Assembly: GCA_017308575.1 (NCBI GenBank)
Contig: JAFKEQ010000006.1
Coordinates: forward strand, 67,001-131,000
Length of the DNA: 64,000 bases
Source: Afipia sp.
Lineage (GTDB): Bacteria > Pseudomonadota > Alphaproteobacteria > Rhizobiales > Xanthobacteraceae
Direction of reading: 5' to 3'
Part shown: positions 33,512 through 41,497 of the stretch, piece by piece
Numbering within the stretch: position 1 is the stretch's first letter
Layout of the letters: every line of letters begins with the position of its first letter
Notes under the pieces: model-generated
Seen by the model: only the letters and a program-made list of their open reading frames with translations
Database searches by the model: none
What the model was told of the DNA's origin: nothing
Program-made: the position numbers and the translations under genes

Positions 33512-34558
33512 TCACCCCTTCGTCTCATCGCTGCCGCCGACCCGCTTGAGCAAATCCTTCGCGAGGTCGGAGAGCATCGGGCGCGGTAGCGCCGCGAACG
33601 GCAGCGGGCGCGTCACGTCGATGGCGGCGAGGCCGAGCCGCGCGGTGAGCAGGCCGTTGAGCAGGCCTTCGCCGAGCTTGGCCGAAAGTTTCGCGGTGAT
33701 GCCGTGGCCCAGCATCTGCTGAATCAGGCTGTCGCTCGCGGCCATGCCGCCGGTCAGCGCCAGATGCGCCACCACATGACGCATTAGCCGGATCATGCCG
33801 AGGGTGCCGGGACGTCCCCCATAAAGCAGCGCAAGCTGACGCACCAGCCGCAGCGCGGCGGCAAACACGAACAGCATGTCGATCACCGCGCCCGGACTCA
33901 CCGCGGTGACGATGGACACGCGCTGCGCGGCGCTGGACACCAGCCGCCGCGCTTCCTGATCGAGCGGCGTCATCAGTTCGCGCTCGGCGAGCCGGATCAT
34001 GTCCGCGCCGTCGATGATGTCGCGGCCATGCTCTTCCAGCGCCGCGCGGGCGCGGGCGAGTTTCGGATTGTCGTGGGCGACCTTCAGGAGATCGCGGACG
34101 ATGGCGTCGCTGTCCTTGCGGTTGTCGCTGAGCAGCACGGCGTTGGCGCGCGCATGCAGCTTCTCGATGGTTTCCAGCCGCGCCAGACTGAGCGCCTCGC
34201 GCGCGATGATGACCACCAGCGCCAGCACGGCCAGCACCGCGAAGACGAGGCCGATATAACCGAGGCTGGCGCTGCGGTTGAACAGGTCCTCGACCAGATT
34301 GGAAATGCCGAGGCCAAGCCCGAGCACAACAAGGCCGCCGAGCGCGGTCCAGAACACGCCGCCCCAGCCGAAGCCCTTGCGGACCGGCACGGCGGGCTCG
34401 TCGATTACCACGGGCAACTGCGCGGGATCGGCCTGCGGCGTGATCCGGATCTTGCCGCGCGCGGGATGCGCCGCATCCTCCTCCGCATCCATCAGGACGA
34501 CGCGGGGATCGTCGAGCTTGAACGCCGCGGGCTTGCGGTGATGCGGCTTGTCGCTCAT
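33512..34558 (-). CDS. YcjF-family (TIGR01620/DUF697) membrane protein
   Basis: A 348-residue protein with two membrane helices near residues 68-88 (WGGVFWTALGGLVVLGLGLG) and 100-118, and a DUF697 domain in the C-terminal half (ALLYGGRPGTLGMIRLMRHVVAHLALTGG). Its ATG overlaps the end of the ycjX-like gene by 4 bp, so they are translated together. The pair is widely conserved in proteobacteria and is linked to envelope stress; the biochemical role is unknown. Confidence 0.85.
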   Translation of the reverse strand: MSDKPHHRKPAAFKLDDPRVVLMDAEEDAAHPARGKIRITPQADPAQLPVVIDEPAVPVRKGFGWGGVFWTALGGLVVLGLGLGISNLVEDLFNRSASLGYIGLVFAVLAVLALVVIIAREALSLARLETIEKLHARANAVLLSDNRKDSDAIVRDLLKVAHDNPKLARARAALEEHGRDIIDGADMIRLAERELMTPLDQEARRLVSSAAQRVSIVTAVSPGAVIDMLFVFAAALRLVRQLALLYGGRPGTLGMIRLMRHVVAHLALTGGMAASDSLIQQMLGHGITAKLSAKLGEGLLNGLLTARLGLAAIDVTRPLPFAALPRPMLSDLAKDLLKRVGGSDETKG

Positions 34559-36024
34559 TGCAGCTTGTCTCCGATCAGGAACTGAAGCGCGCGGTCAAGA
34601 CGGATATGGGGAAGCGCGGGCTCTTCGCCACCTGCGTGGCTCAGGAGGGGCGGACGAAAGCGCAGAAAGCGGAAATCGGTCTGGTCGGACGGTCCGCTAT
34701 GGAGGCCGCGAAACGCGCCGTCGCCGCCGAACAGGTCGTCAGGATTGGCCGGAAGATCGCCGGGGAAGGTCGCCACTTCGGTTTCGCCGTCGAAGACCTC
34801 GCCGCCCGCCATCTCGCCTTCCTGCGGCGTGCCGAGAATCGACGGCAGTTTCTCGCGGCCCTGCTGCACCATCGCTTCGCGGGTGGCGCGAACGGCGGCG
34901 AGCGCCACCACGTCCACCGATGCGCCGGCGAATTCCGCGCGCGAGGCGGCGCGTTCCACCATGCGCTTGAGGATCGCTTCCAGCCGGTCGTGGCTGGTGT
35001 GATGCAGGTGATCCGCCTTGGTCGCGGCAAAGAGGATCCTGTCGATGCGCGGCCGGAACAGCGACGTGAGAAAGGTGCTGCGGCCGACATTGAAGCAATC
35101 GAGAATACCCGCCAGCGCGCCTTCGAGATCGGTCAGCGCCTCGGGGCCTGCATTGAATGCGGCCAGCGCATCGACCAGCACGATCTGCCGGTCCAGCCGC
35201 GCGAAGTGATTGCGGAAGAACGGGCGCACCACGACGTCCTTGTAGGCTTCATAGCGCCGCCGCATCATCGCCCATAGCGAGCCTTCCGGCGCAGCGCCGT
35301 CCTGTGGTACGTCGAGCGGCGCGAAGGTGAGGGCCGGCGAGCCCGCGAGATTACCGGGCATCAGGAAGCGGCCCGGCGGCAGCAGACTCATGGCGAAGCG
35401 CTCGTCGCGGCAGGCGCGCAGATAGTCGGTGAACAGTTTTGCCGCGGTGAGCGTCGCCTGTTCGTCCTCGCGGTCTTTCGGTTCGAGCGTGCGCAGATGC
35501 GCATGCCATTGTGCGGCGAGGCGTGCGCGTGGCTCGCGGCGCGACAGCGCGAGGCTTTCCGCCGACCACTGCTCGTAGCTTTTGTTGAGCAGCGGCAGAT
35601 CGAGCAGCCATTCGCCGGGATAATCCACCAGATCGAGAGTCAACTGCCGCGTCGCGCCGGTCTGTCGCTGGTAGTCGATCACGAGGCGCAGTTCGCTGAT
35701 GTCCACGGTCGAACTCGGCCAGTGGCGATCCTCGATCAATGTGCGGACATGGCTCTCATAGGCAAATCGCGGCACGGCATCGTCGGGCTGCGGCTCGAGA
35801 CGCGCCTTGGCGATGCGTCCTGTCGCAAGCGACTCGAACACTGGAAAGCGTCCGCCGCGCAGCAGGCCATGCACCAGCGCCGTGATGAACACCGTCTTGC
35901 CCGCGCGTGACAGGCCTGTGACGCCAAGCCGCACGGTGGGATTGAACAGGCCCTCGCCGTATTCGATTAGCGAGCGGATGGAGAGGCGGGTGTCCTCGAC
36001 GATATCCGAAAAGCTGGGTGCCAT
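34555..36024 (-). CDS. ycjX: YcjX-family GTPase/ATPase
   Basis: A 489-residue P-loop protein (DUF463). The Walker A motif GLSRAGKTVF is at about residues 33-42 and an LVDYPGEWLLDLP switch-like DxPG motif lies near 130, as in YcjX, which is a GTP-binding protein of the stress response. The family is usually encoded beside YcjF, as here. It is the first gene of the two-gene minus-strand unit. Confidence 0.88.
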   Translation of the reverse strand: MAPSFSDIVEDTRLSIRSLIEYGEGLFNPTVRLGVTGLSRAGKTVFITALVHGLLRGGRFPVFESLATGRIAKARLEPQPDDAVPRFAYESHVRTLIEDRHWPSSTVDISELRLVIDYQRQTGATRQLTLDLVDYPGEWLLDLPLLNKSYEQWSAESLALSRREPRARLAAQWHAHLRTLEPKDREDEQATLTAAKLFTDYLRACRDERFAMSLLPPGRFLMPGNLAGSPALTFAPLDVPQDGAAPEGSLWAMMRRRYEAYKDVVVRPFFRNHFARLDRQIVLVDALAAFNAGPEALTDLEGALAGILDCFNVGRSTFLTSLFRPRIDRILFAATKADHLHHTSHDRLEAILKRMVERAASRAEFAGASVDVVALAAVRATREAMVQQGREKLPSILGTPQEGEMAGGEVFDGETEVATFPGDLPANPDDLFGGDGAFRGLHSGPSDQTDFRFLRFRPPLLSHAGGEEPALPHIRLDRALQFLIGDKLQ

Positions 36025-36231
36025 AATTCGATCAAGACTTTATCGGACAGGGTTACAGAGAGACAAAGTATGGTCCGCGTGACAGTCATATGAAGCTGTA
36101 GATTTATGAGGCGGAAATCAAGTTTCAAACCGAGATGAATCTTGATCGGTCTGTCTTCAGGATTCATTGACTGCGGCGGGGATACCCTTTCTGCTCGAAG
36201 CCACGATGAATGCCGAAACCCGGTTACCCGC

Positions 36232-36933
36232 ATGACGATCTTCCGCCTCAAGCAGCTCAGTTCGCACACCCGCGTCTCCGGCGGCGGCGTGGTCCGCTGG
36301 AATTACGACCGCGCGGAACTGATCGCGGACGGCGTGGTCCATGTGCTCGGCATCGCCGCCGGATTAATCGCCGCCACCGCGCTGATCGTGGTGGCTGCCG
36401 TCTATGCCACGCGCGCCGAGGTCATCTCGGTGTCGGTCTATGTGGCCGGCCTGCTGGCGATGCTCGGGCTGTCCGCGACGTACAATCTGTGGCCGGTCTC
36501 GCCGCTCAAGTGGGTGCTGCGCCGGTTCGATCACTCCGCGATCTACATCCTGATCGCTGCGACCTACACGCCGTTTCTGGCGCAGATGAACGACCGCTTC
36601 ATGGCGACGGTTCTTTTGACCGGCGTGTGGTCCGTCGCGGCGATCGGCATCGCTCTCAAGATCTTCCTGCCCGGACGTTTCGATCGTCTCTCCATCGGGC
36701 TTTATCTCGCGCTCGGCTGGAGCGGCCTCGTCGCTTACGACAAGCTGGTGGCCTCGCTGCCGAGTTCGACGCTTTGGTTCATCGCCGCCGGCGGACTGAT
36801 CTATTCGCTCGGCGTGATCTTCCATGCTTGGGAGCGGCTGCGCTTCCAGAACGCGATCTGGCATTCCTTCGTGCTGCTCGCTGCCGCGCTGCACTACACG
36901 GCGGTGCTTGATCTGGTGCTTGTCGCGGCGTGA
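36232..36933 (+). CDS. trhA: hemolysin III/TrhA family membrane protein
   Basis: A 233-residue protein with seven predicted membrane helices (PAQR superfamily). Family features are NYDRAELIADGVVH near the start, the conserved RRFDHSAIYILIAATYTPF segment near residue 100, and a late helix with HAWERLRFQNAIWHSFVLLAAALHY, in which His residues bind a metal. Relatives affect membrane energetics or lipid composition, and some were named hemolysins. ATG 36232 is preferred; upstream ribosome-binding signals are poor, so a later GTG near 36289 is possible. No operon. Confidence 0.83.
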   Translation: MTIFRLKQLSSHTRVSGGGVVRWNYDRAELIADGVVHVLGIAAGLIAATALIVVAAVYATRAEVISVSVYVAGLLAMLGLSATYNLWPVSPLKWVLRRFDHSAIYILIAATYTPFLAQMNDRFMATVLLTGVWSVAAIGIALKIFLPGRFDRLSIGLYLALGWSGLVAYDKLVASLPSSTLWFIAAGGLIYSLGVIFHAWERLRFQNAIWHSFVLLAAALHYTAVLDLVLVAA

Positions 36934-36940
36934 GCGATCT

Positions 36941-37066
36941 GTGTCCCGGGCGCGGTGCAGCGCGCGAGCGCGCACCGCAGAACCGGGACCGTTACGGAAA
37001 AATTGCCGGTGATACGACCCCGGATCAGCGCCGCATCACAAGAGTGCTGCGTCGCGTCCGGGGCAC
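36941..37066. repeat. dispersed double-hairpin repeat A, copy 1
   Basis: It starts GTGTCCCGGGCGCGGTGC and ends GCGTCCGGGGCAC. The first half folds as CCCGGGCGCGGTGC with GCACCGCAGAACCGGG, and the second half as CCCCGG...CCGGGG. Closely related copies are at 40069-40190 and 44493-44618, all intergenic. Confidence 0.85.
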
Positions 37067-37115
37067 GCCGCATCGCCCAATTGATCCCGCCGTGCTTCCC
37101 CTCTAAGCTTTCCGC

Positions 37116-37925
37116 ATGAAAGTCTCCGGAAAAATTGTTGTCGTCACCGGCGGCGCGAATGGCATCGGCCAGGCGCTCGCTGAAATCTTCCATCGCGAAG
37201 GCGCGGCCAAGGTCGTGGTCGCCGACCTCGACGGCGAGCGCGCCAAGATCGTTGCCGATGCCATCGGCGGCGCGGCGTTCGCCTGCGATGTCGGCAAAGA
37301 AGCCGATATTCTCCATGTCATCGACGAGACGGAGAAGCAGTTCGGCCCGATCGAGCTGTTCTGCTCCAATGCAGGCATCGGCGCGGGCTTCGACATGATG
37401 TCGGAGAATGCGGGCGGGGTGTCGGACGAGCCGTCTGATGATCCTTGGGCGCGAAGCTGGGCGATTCATGTCATGGCGCATGTGTATGCAGCGCGGCATC
37501 TAATCCCGCGTTACCGGGCGCGCGGCGGCGGTTACTTCCTCAATACGATTTCGGCGGCGGGATTGCTGTCGCAGATCGGCAGCGCGGCTTATTCCACCAC
37601 GAAGCATGCGGCGGTCGGGTTCGCGGAAAATCTCGCGATCTCGCACAAGGCGCACAACATCCGCGTTTCGATCCTGTGCCCGCAGGGCGTGGAAACCAAC
37701 ATGATCCGCGGCATGCCGAAGGGACCGCAGTCCAACGACGGCAACCTGACGGCGGAAGACGTCGCGCAATGCGCGCTGGACGGTATCGATCGCGAGACGT
37801 TCCTGATCCTGCCGCATCCGCAGGTGATCGACTACATGCGCAGGAAGACCGAGAACTACGATCGCTGGATCGGCGGCATGGCCAAGCTGCAGGCCGCCAC
37901 GCGCGAGGCGTTCGGGAAGAAGTAG
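37116..37925 (+). CDS. short-chain dehydrogenase/reductase
   Basis: A 269-residue SDR enzyme. The cofactor motif TGGANGIGQ is at residues 11-19, NAGIGAG near 88, the catalytic Ser in LNTISAAGLLS near 143, and YSTTKHA (Tyr near 157, Lys four later). The Asp after the second strand (VADLDGERA) points to NAD. It oxidises or reduces a hydroxyl/keto group of an unknown substrate. It stands alone on the plus strand, but the next genes (dehydratase, CoA-transferase) suggest acyl-CoA metabolism. Confidence 0.88.
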   Translation: MKVSGKIVVVTGGANGIGQALAEIFHREGAAKVVVADLDGERAKIVADAIGGAAFACDVGKEADILHVIDETEKQFGPIELFCSNAGIGAGFDMMSENAGGVSDEPSDDPWARSWAIHVMAHVYAARHLIPRYRARGGGYFLNTISAAGLLSQIGSAAYSTTKHAAVGFAENLAISHKAHNIRVSILCPQGVETNMIRGMPKGPQSNDGNLTAEDVAQCALDGIDRETFLILPHPQVIDYMRRKTENYDRWIGGMAKLQAATREAFGKK

Positions 37926-37929
37926 TTTC

Positions 37930-38046
37930 TCACCTCTCCCGTGGGGAGAGGTCGACTTCGCGCCAGCGAAGTCGGGTGAGGGCGTAGAATCTCTCGATAG
38001 ATTTAGAGCCCCTCACCCCAGCCCTCTCCCCGCCGGGGAGAGGGAG
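37930..38046. repeat. intergenic palindromic repeat C
   Basis: Three small palindromes follow each other: CCTCTCCC/GGGAGAGG, GACTTCGCG/CGAAGTC, and CCCTCTCCCC/GGGGAGAGGG. The arms at both ends of the element are themselves complementary (CTCACC...GGTGAG). Only one copy is in the window, between the convergent SDR and dehydratase genes. The type is widespread in rhizobial genomes. Confidence 0.75.
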
Positions 38047-38062
38047 CAAATCATGCCCGCGA

Positions 38063-38911
38063 TCACCAGTTCGCCGTGCCCTTCATGGTCGCGACGCCGG
38101 ATGCATTCGCGGTCCAGACCTCGAGCCCCGCATCCGTCTCGTTGCCGTTGACGCTGAATTCCGTGCCGTCGAACAGCGGATTGACGCCGCGATACACGAA
38201 CTTGGCGGGCGGTTTGCCGCCGCGCAGCTTCGCGGCGAATTCGATCAGCAGCGAAGCCTGCAGTGGGCCGTGTACGATCAGGCCCGGATAGCCCTCGACC
38301 TTGGTGACATAGTCGCGGTCGTAATGAATGCGGTGGCCGTTGAAGGTCAGCGCCGAATAGCGAAACAGCAGCACCGGGTCAGCCATGTGGCTTTCGCGAT
38401 GCTTGCCGGCGGGCGCGGGCGGCGGTGCCTTCGCAGGCTCGCCGGCGGGGGCGATATCGCGATAGACGATGTCATGACGTTCCTTGATCGCGACGCCGCG
38501 TGGCGTGGTGATGGTGTGCTCCACCGAGACGAAGCACAGCGCGCCGGTGCTTCCGCTCTTCAAGGTTACATCGGAAATGCGCGAGGCGCGCGTGACGGTG
38601 TCGCCGACCCGCAGCGGATCGATGAACTCGATCTGGCCGCCCGCCCACATCCGGCGCGGCAACGGCACCGGCGGCAGGAAGCCGCCGCGCGCGGGATGGC
38701 CGTCCGGTCCGATCTCGCTCATCGGTGCGACCGGCTGCGCGAGGCACCAGTGGGTCGTGAAGGGCGCGATGTCGCCTTCCGCAGGATTGCCGATGTCGAG
38801 GAACAGCGTGGCGCGCAGGCCCTTCGCCAGTTGCGCGGTGATGACGTCGAAGGCTTCCTGGGTGCGGCCGATCCACTGGCGCAGATGATCGATGTCGGGC
38901 TTTGCGGTCAT
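38063..38911 (-). CDS. FAS1-like MaoC dehydratase (mesaconyl-CoA hydratase-like)
   Basis: A 282-residue double hot-dog protein. The N-terminal half is a MaoC/FAS1-type dehydratase domain and the second half has the HYDRDYVTKVEGYPGLIVHGPLQ catalytic motif of R-specific hydratases (Asp and His). Such proteins hydrate mesaconyl-C4-CoA or related short dicarboxyl-CoA esters. Its start overlaps the end of the CoA-transferase gene by 4 bp, so the two are translationally coupled: the transferase may provide the CoA ester that it hydrates. The exact substrate is inferred. Confidence 0.8.
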   Translation of the reverse strand: MTAKPDIDHLRQWIGRTQEAFDVITAQLAKGLRATLFLDIGNPAEGDIAPFTTHWCLAQPVAPMSEIGPDGHPARGGFLPPVPLPRRMWAGGQIEFIDPLRVGDTVTRASRISDVTLKSGSTGALCFVSVEHTITTPRGVAIKERHDIVYRDIAPAGEPAKAPPPAPAGKHRESHMADPVLLFRYSALTFNGHRIHYDRDYVTKVEGYPGLIVHGPLQASLLIEFAAKLRGGKPPAKFVYRGVNPLFDGTEFSVNGNETDAGLEVWTANASGVATMKGTANW

Positions 38912-40029
38912 GATGATGTCTTTCCGAGTGCGGCTTCGACGCTGTGCGTGCCGATCGAAGGGATCGCGCCATAGCTGCGGTTCTCGCCCACGACGATCGC
39001 GGCGGGCGCGGGATAGCTCACGACGCCGGCCGGTGAATCGACTTCAATCCGGCGAAGATGCGGATGGCTGGAGAGGCCGTCCATGGTGTTGACCTCGGCG
39101 AAGGCGATGTCGGCTTTGGCGAGGCGATCCAGCAGTTGGTCGCGGGGCAATTGCGCGAACGCTGCCGCAACGGTGTCGTCGGTCAGCTTGCGGTTGCGGA
39201 CACGCTCCACCATGCTGCCGTAGCGCGGATCGCTCGGCAGGTCGGGCCTGTCGATCACCTTGTCGCAAAACACCTTCCACTCGCGCTCGCTCTGGATCGA
39301 GATCAGGATTTCGCGGCCGTCCTTCGATTCAAACACGCCGTAGGGCGCGACGGAGGGATGCGCGAGGCCCATGCGCTTCGGCGGATTGCCGTTCTCGAAA
39401 TTCAGCAGCGGCACGGTGAGCCAGTCGGCCATCACGTCGAACATCGAGATGCGGATGTCGCAGCCCTTGCCGGTGCGGCCGCGCGCGATCAGCGCTTCGA
39501 GCACGGCGGCATGGGCCGCGGCGCCGGTCGCCACGTCGACGATCGACATGCCGACGCGGGACGGCGATTCCGGTCCGCCGGTGATGGAGCAGAGGCCCGA
39601 CTCCGCCTGGATCAGCAGGTCGTAGGCCTTGCGCTTGGCATAAGGGCCCTCGTCGCCATAGCCGCTGATGGTGCAGGAAATCAGCGACGGATAATCCTTC
39701 ATCAGCCGCTCGCGCGAAAATCCGAGCTTGTCCATCGAGCCGGGCTTGAGGTTCTGCACCAGCACGTCGGCACTCGCGATCAGGGTCTCAAGCGACCGGC
39801 GGCCGTCCTCGGTCGTCAGGTCGATGATCACGGATTTCTTGCCGCGGTTGAGCCAGACGAAATAGCTGCTCTGGCCCTTGGCCGCGGCATCGTAGGCGCG
39901 GGCGAAGTCGCCTTCCGGCCGTTCGATCTTGATGACGTTGGCGCCCGCATCCGCCAGCCGCGAGGTGCAGAACGGGGCGGCGACCGCCTGTTCGACGGCG
40001 ATGACGGTCAGTCCTTCAAGCGGCAGCAT
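38908..40029 (-). CDS. CaiB/BaiF family CoA-transferase (type III)
   Basis: A 373-residue family III CoA-transferase. The start (LPLEGLTVIAVEQAVAAPF) and the GADVIKIE-like ANVIKIERPEGD are typical, and the catalytic Asp is in the AYDLLIQAESGL segment near residue 143. It moves CoA to a carboxylic acid through a mixed anhydride and aspartyl-CoA. It is encoded directly before and overlapping with the FAS1-type dehydratase gene and after an acyl-CoA dehydrogenase, forming a short operon for organic-acid breakdown. Similar pairs act in mesaconate or itaconate routes. Confidence 0.87.
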   Translation of the reverse strand: MLPLEGLTVIAVEQAVAAPFCTSRLADAGANVIKIERPEGDFARAYDAAAKGQSSYFVWLNRGKKSVIIDLTTEDGRRSLETLIASADVLVQNLKPGSMDKLGFSRERLMKDYPSLISCTISGYGDEGPYAKRKAYDLLIQAESGLCSITGGPESPSRVGMSIVDVATGAAAHAAVLEALIARGRTGKGCDIRISMFDVMADWLTVPLLNFENGNPPKRMGLAHPSVAPYGVFESKDGREILISIQSEREWKVFCDKVIDRPDLPSDPRYGSMVERVRNRKLTDDTVAAAFAQLPRDQLLDRLAKADIAFAEVNTMDGLSSHPHLRRIEVDSPAGVVSYPAPAAIVVGENRSYGAIPSIGTHSVEAALGKTSS

Positions 40030-40068
40030 GGCTATTCCCTGAAAGCAGAAAGTAATTTGAGTTTCTCA

Positions 40069-40190
40069 TGTCCCGGGCGCGATGCAATGTGCAACATTGC
40101 TTCGCAGAACCGGGACCGCCACGGATATCGAATTTGCAGCGGCCCCGGCTCTGCAGCGCAGCGTTGCACGCCGCGCTGCGTCCGGGGCAC
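40069..40190. repeat. dispersed double-hairpin repeat A, copy 2
   Basis: Starts TGTCCCGGGCGCGATGC and ends CTGCGTCCGGGGCAC. The internal part has the same order of arms as copy 1: a CCCGGGCGC/CCGGGAC hairpin, then a GGCCCCGGC/CCGGGG hairpin. It lies between two minus-strand genes. Confidence 0.85.
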
Positions 40191-40202
40191 GAAAATCCGC
40201 AA

Positions 40203-41366
40203 TCAGTACGACCGCGGCATGCCGAGCACGTGCTCGGACAGATGCGACAGGATCAGGTTGGTGGAAATCGGCGCGACGGAATAAAGCCGCGTCTCGCGGA
40301 ATTTGCGCTCGACGTCGTATTCCTCGGCGAAGCCGAAGCCGCCATGGGTCTGGATGCAGGCATTGGCCGCCTCGAATGAGGCGTCGGCGGCCAGCATCTT
40401 GGCCATGTTGGCTTCCGCGCCGCAGTCCTTGCCTGCTTCGTAAAGGCGCGTGGCTTCCTTCACCATCAGTTCGGCCGCGCGCATGTTGGCGTAGGATTTC
40501 GCGATTGGAAACTGGATACCCTGGTTCTGGCCGATCGGGCGGCCGAACACCGAGCGCTCCCTGGCGTAGGTCGAGGCCTTGTTGATGAACCACTTGGCGT
40601 CGCCGACGCATTCGGCTGCGATCAGGATGCGCTCCGCGTTCATGCCGGAGAGAATGTAGCGGAAGCCCTTGCCTTCCTCGCCGATCAGGTTTTCGGCGGG
40701 CACCTTCATGTTGTCGAAGAACACTTCCGTGGTGGCGTGGTTCATCATGGTGCGGATCGGGCGGATGGTCAGGCCACCGGCCTTCTTCGCCGCCTGCATG
40801 TCCACGATGAAGACTGACAGGCCGTCAGTGCGCTTCGCGGCCTGCTCCTTCGGCGTGGTGCGCGCGAGCAGGATCATCAGGTCGGAATATTCGGCGCGGC
40901 TGGTCCAGATCTTCTGGCCGTTGACCACGTAGTGGTCGCCTTCGCGCTTCGCAAAGGTCTTGAGCGAGGTGGTGTCGGTGCCGCTGGTCGGCTCGGTCAC
41001 GCCGAAGGCCTGCAGGCGCAGCTCGCCGGAGGCGATGCGCGGCAGCCACTTGGCCTTCTGCTCCTCGTTGCCGTGCCGGAGCAGCGTGCCCATGGTGTAC
41101 ATCTGGGCGTGGCAGGCGCCGCCGTTGCAGCCCGCGCGCTGGATCTCCTCGAGGATCGCAGCGGCCGCCGACAGCTTCAGCCCGGCGCCGCCGTATTCCT
41201 CGGGGATCAGCACCGACAGGTAGCCGGCGTCGATCAGCGCCTGAACGAAGTCCTTGGGGTAAGCCATGTCGCGGTCCAGCTTGCGCCAGTACTCGCCCGG
41301 AAACTGGGCGCAGAGTTTCGCGACCGACTCGCGGATATCGGAAAAGTCTTGCTCGTGATGTGTCAT
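40203..41366 (-). CDS. acyl-CoA dehydrogenase
   Basis: A 387-residue FAD dehydrogenase from ATG 41366; the longer frame to 41426 adds a poor basic extension. Signatures are AFGVTEPTSGTDTTS near residue 125 and THGGFGFAEEYDVERKFRETR near the C-terminus, in the usual catalytic Glu region. It is about 45 percent similar by eye to the protein at 15549. It oxidises an acyl-CoA for the dehydratase/CoA-transferase genes that follow it. The ribosome-binding site is weak. Repeat A lies between it and the CoA-transferase gene, so they may be separate transcripts. Confidence 0.86.
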   Translation of the reverse strand: MTHHEQDFSDIRESVAKLCAQFPGEYWRKLDRDMAYPKDFVQALIDAGYLSVLIPEEYGGAGLKLSAAAAILEEIQRAGCNGGACHAQMYTMGTLLRHGNEEQKAKWLPRIASGELRLQAFGVTEPTSGTDTTSLKTFAKREGDHYVVNGQKIWTSRAEYSDLMILLARTTPKEQAAKRTDGLSVFIVDMQAAKKAGGLTIRPIRTMMNHATTEVFFDNMKVPAENLIGEEGKGFRYILSGMNAERILIAAECVGDAKWFINKASTYARERSVFGRPIGQNQGIQFPIAKSYANMRAAELMVKEATRLYEAGKDCGAEANMAKMLAADASFEAANACIQTHGGFGFAEEYDVERKFRETRLYSVAPISTNLILSHLSEHVLGMPRSY

Positions 41367-41497
41367 GGGGATGTGTTTGGCAGATCGCCAGCCTGTATTC
41401 CAGCGGTTTGGGACGCGCAGCCGCATTCCGGATTTGCATCCGTATAACAGCCAGTGGCCGCAAGAGGCTGGCTGCGAAACGATGGCATCATGCGCGG

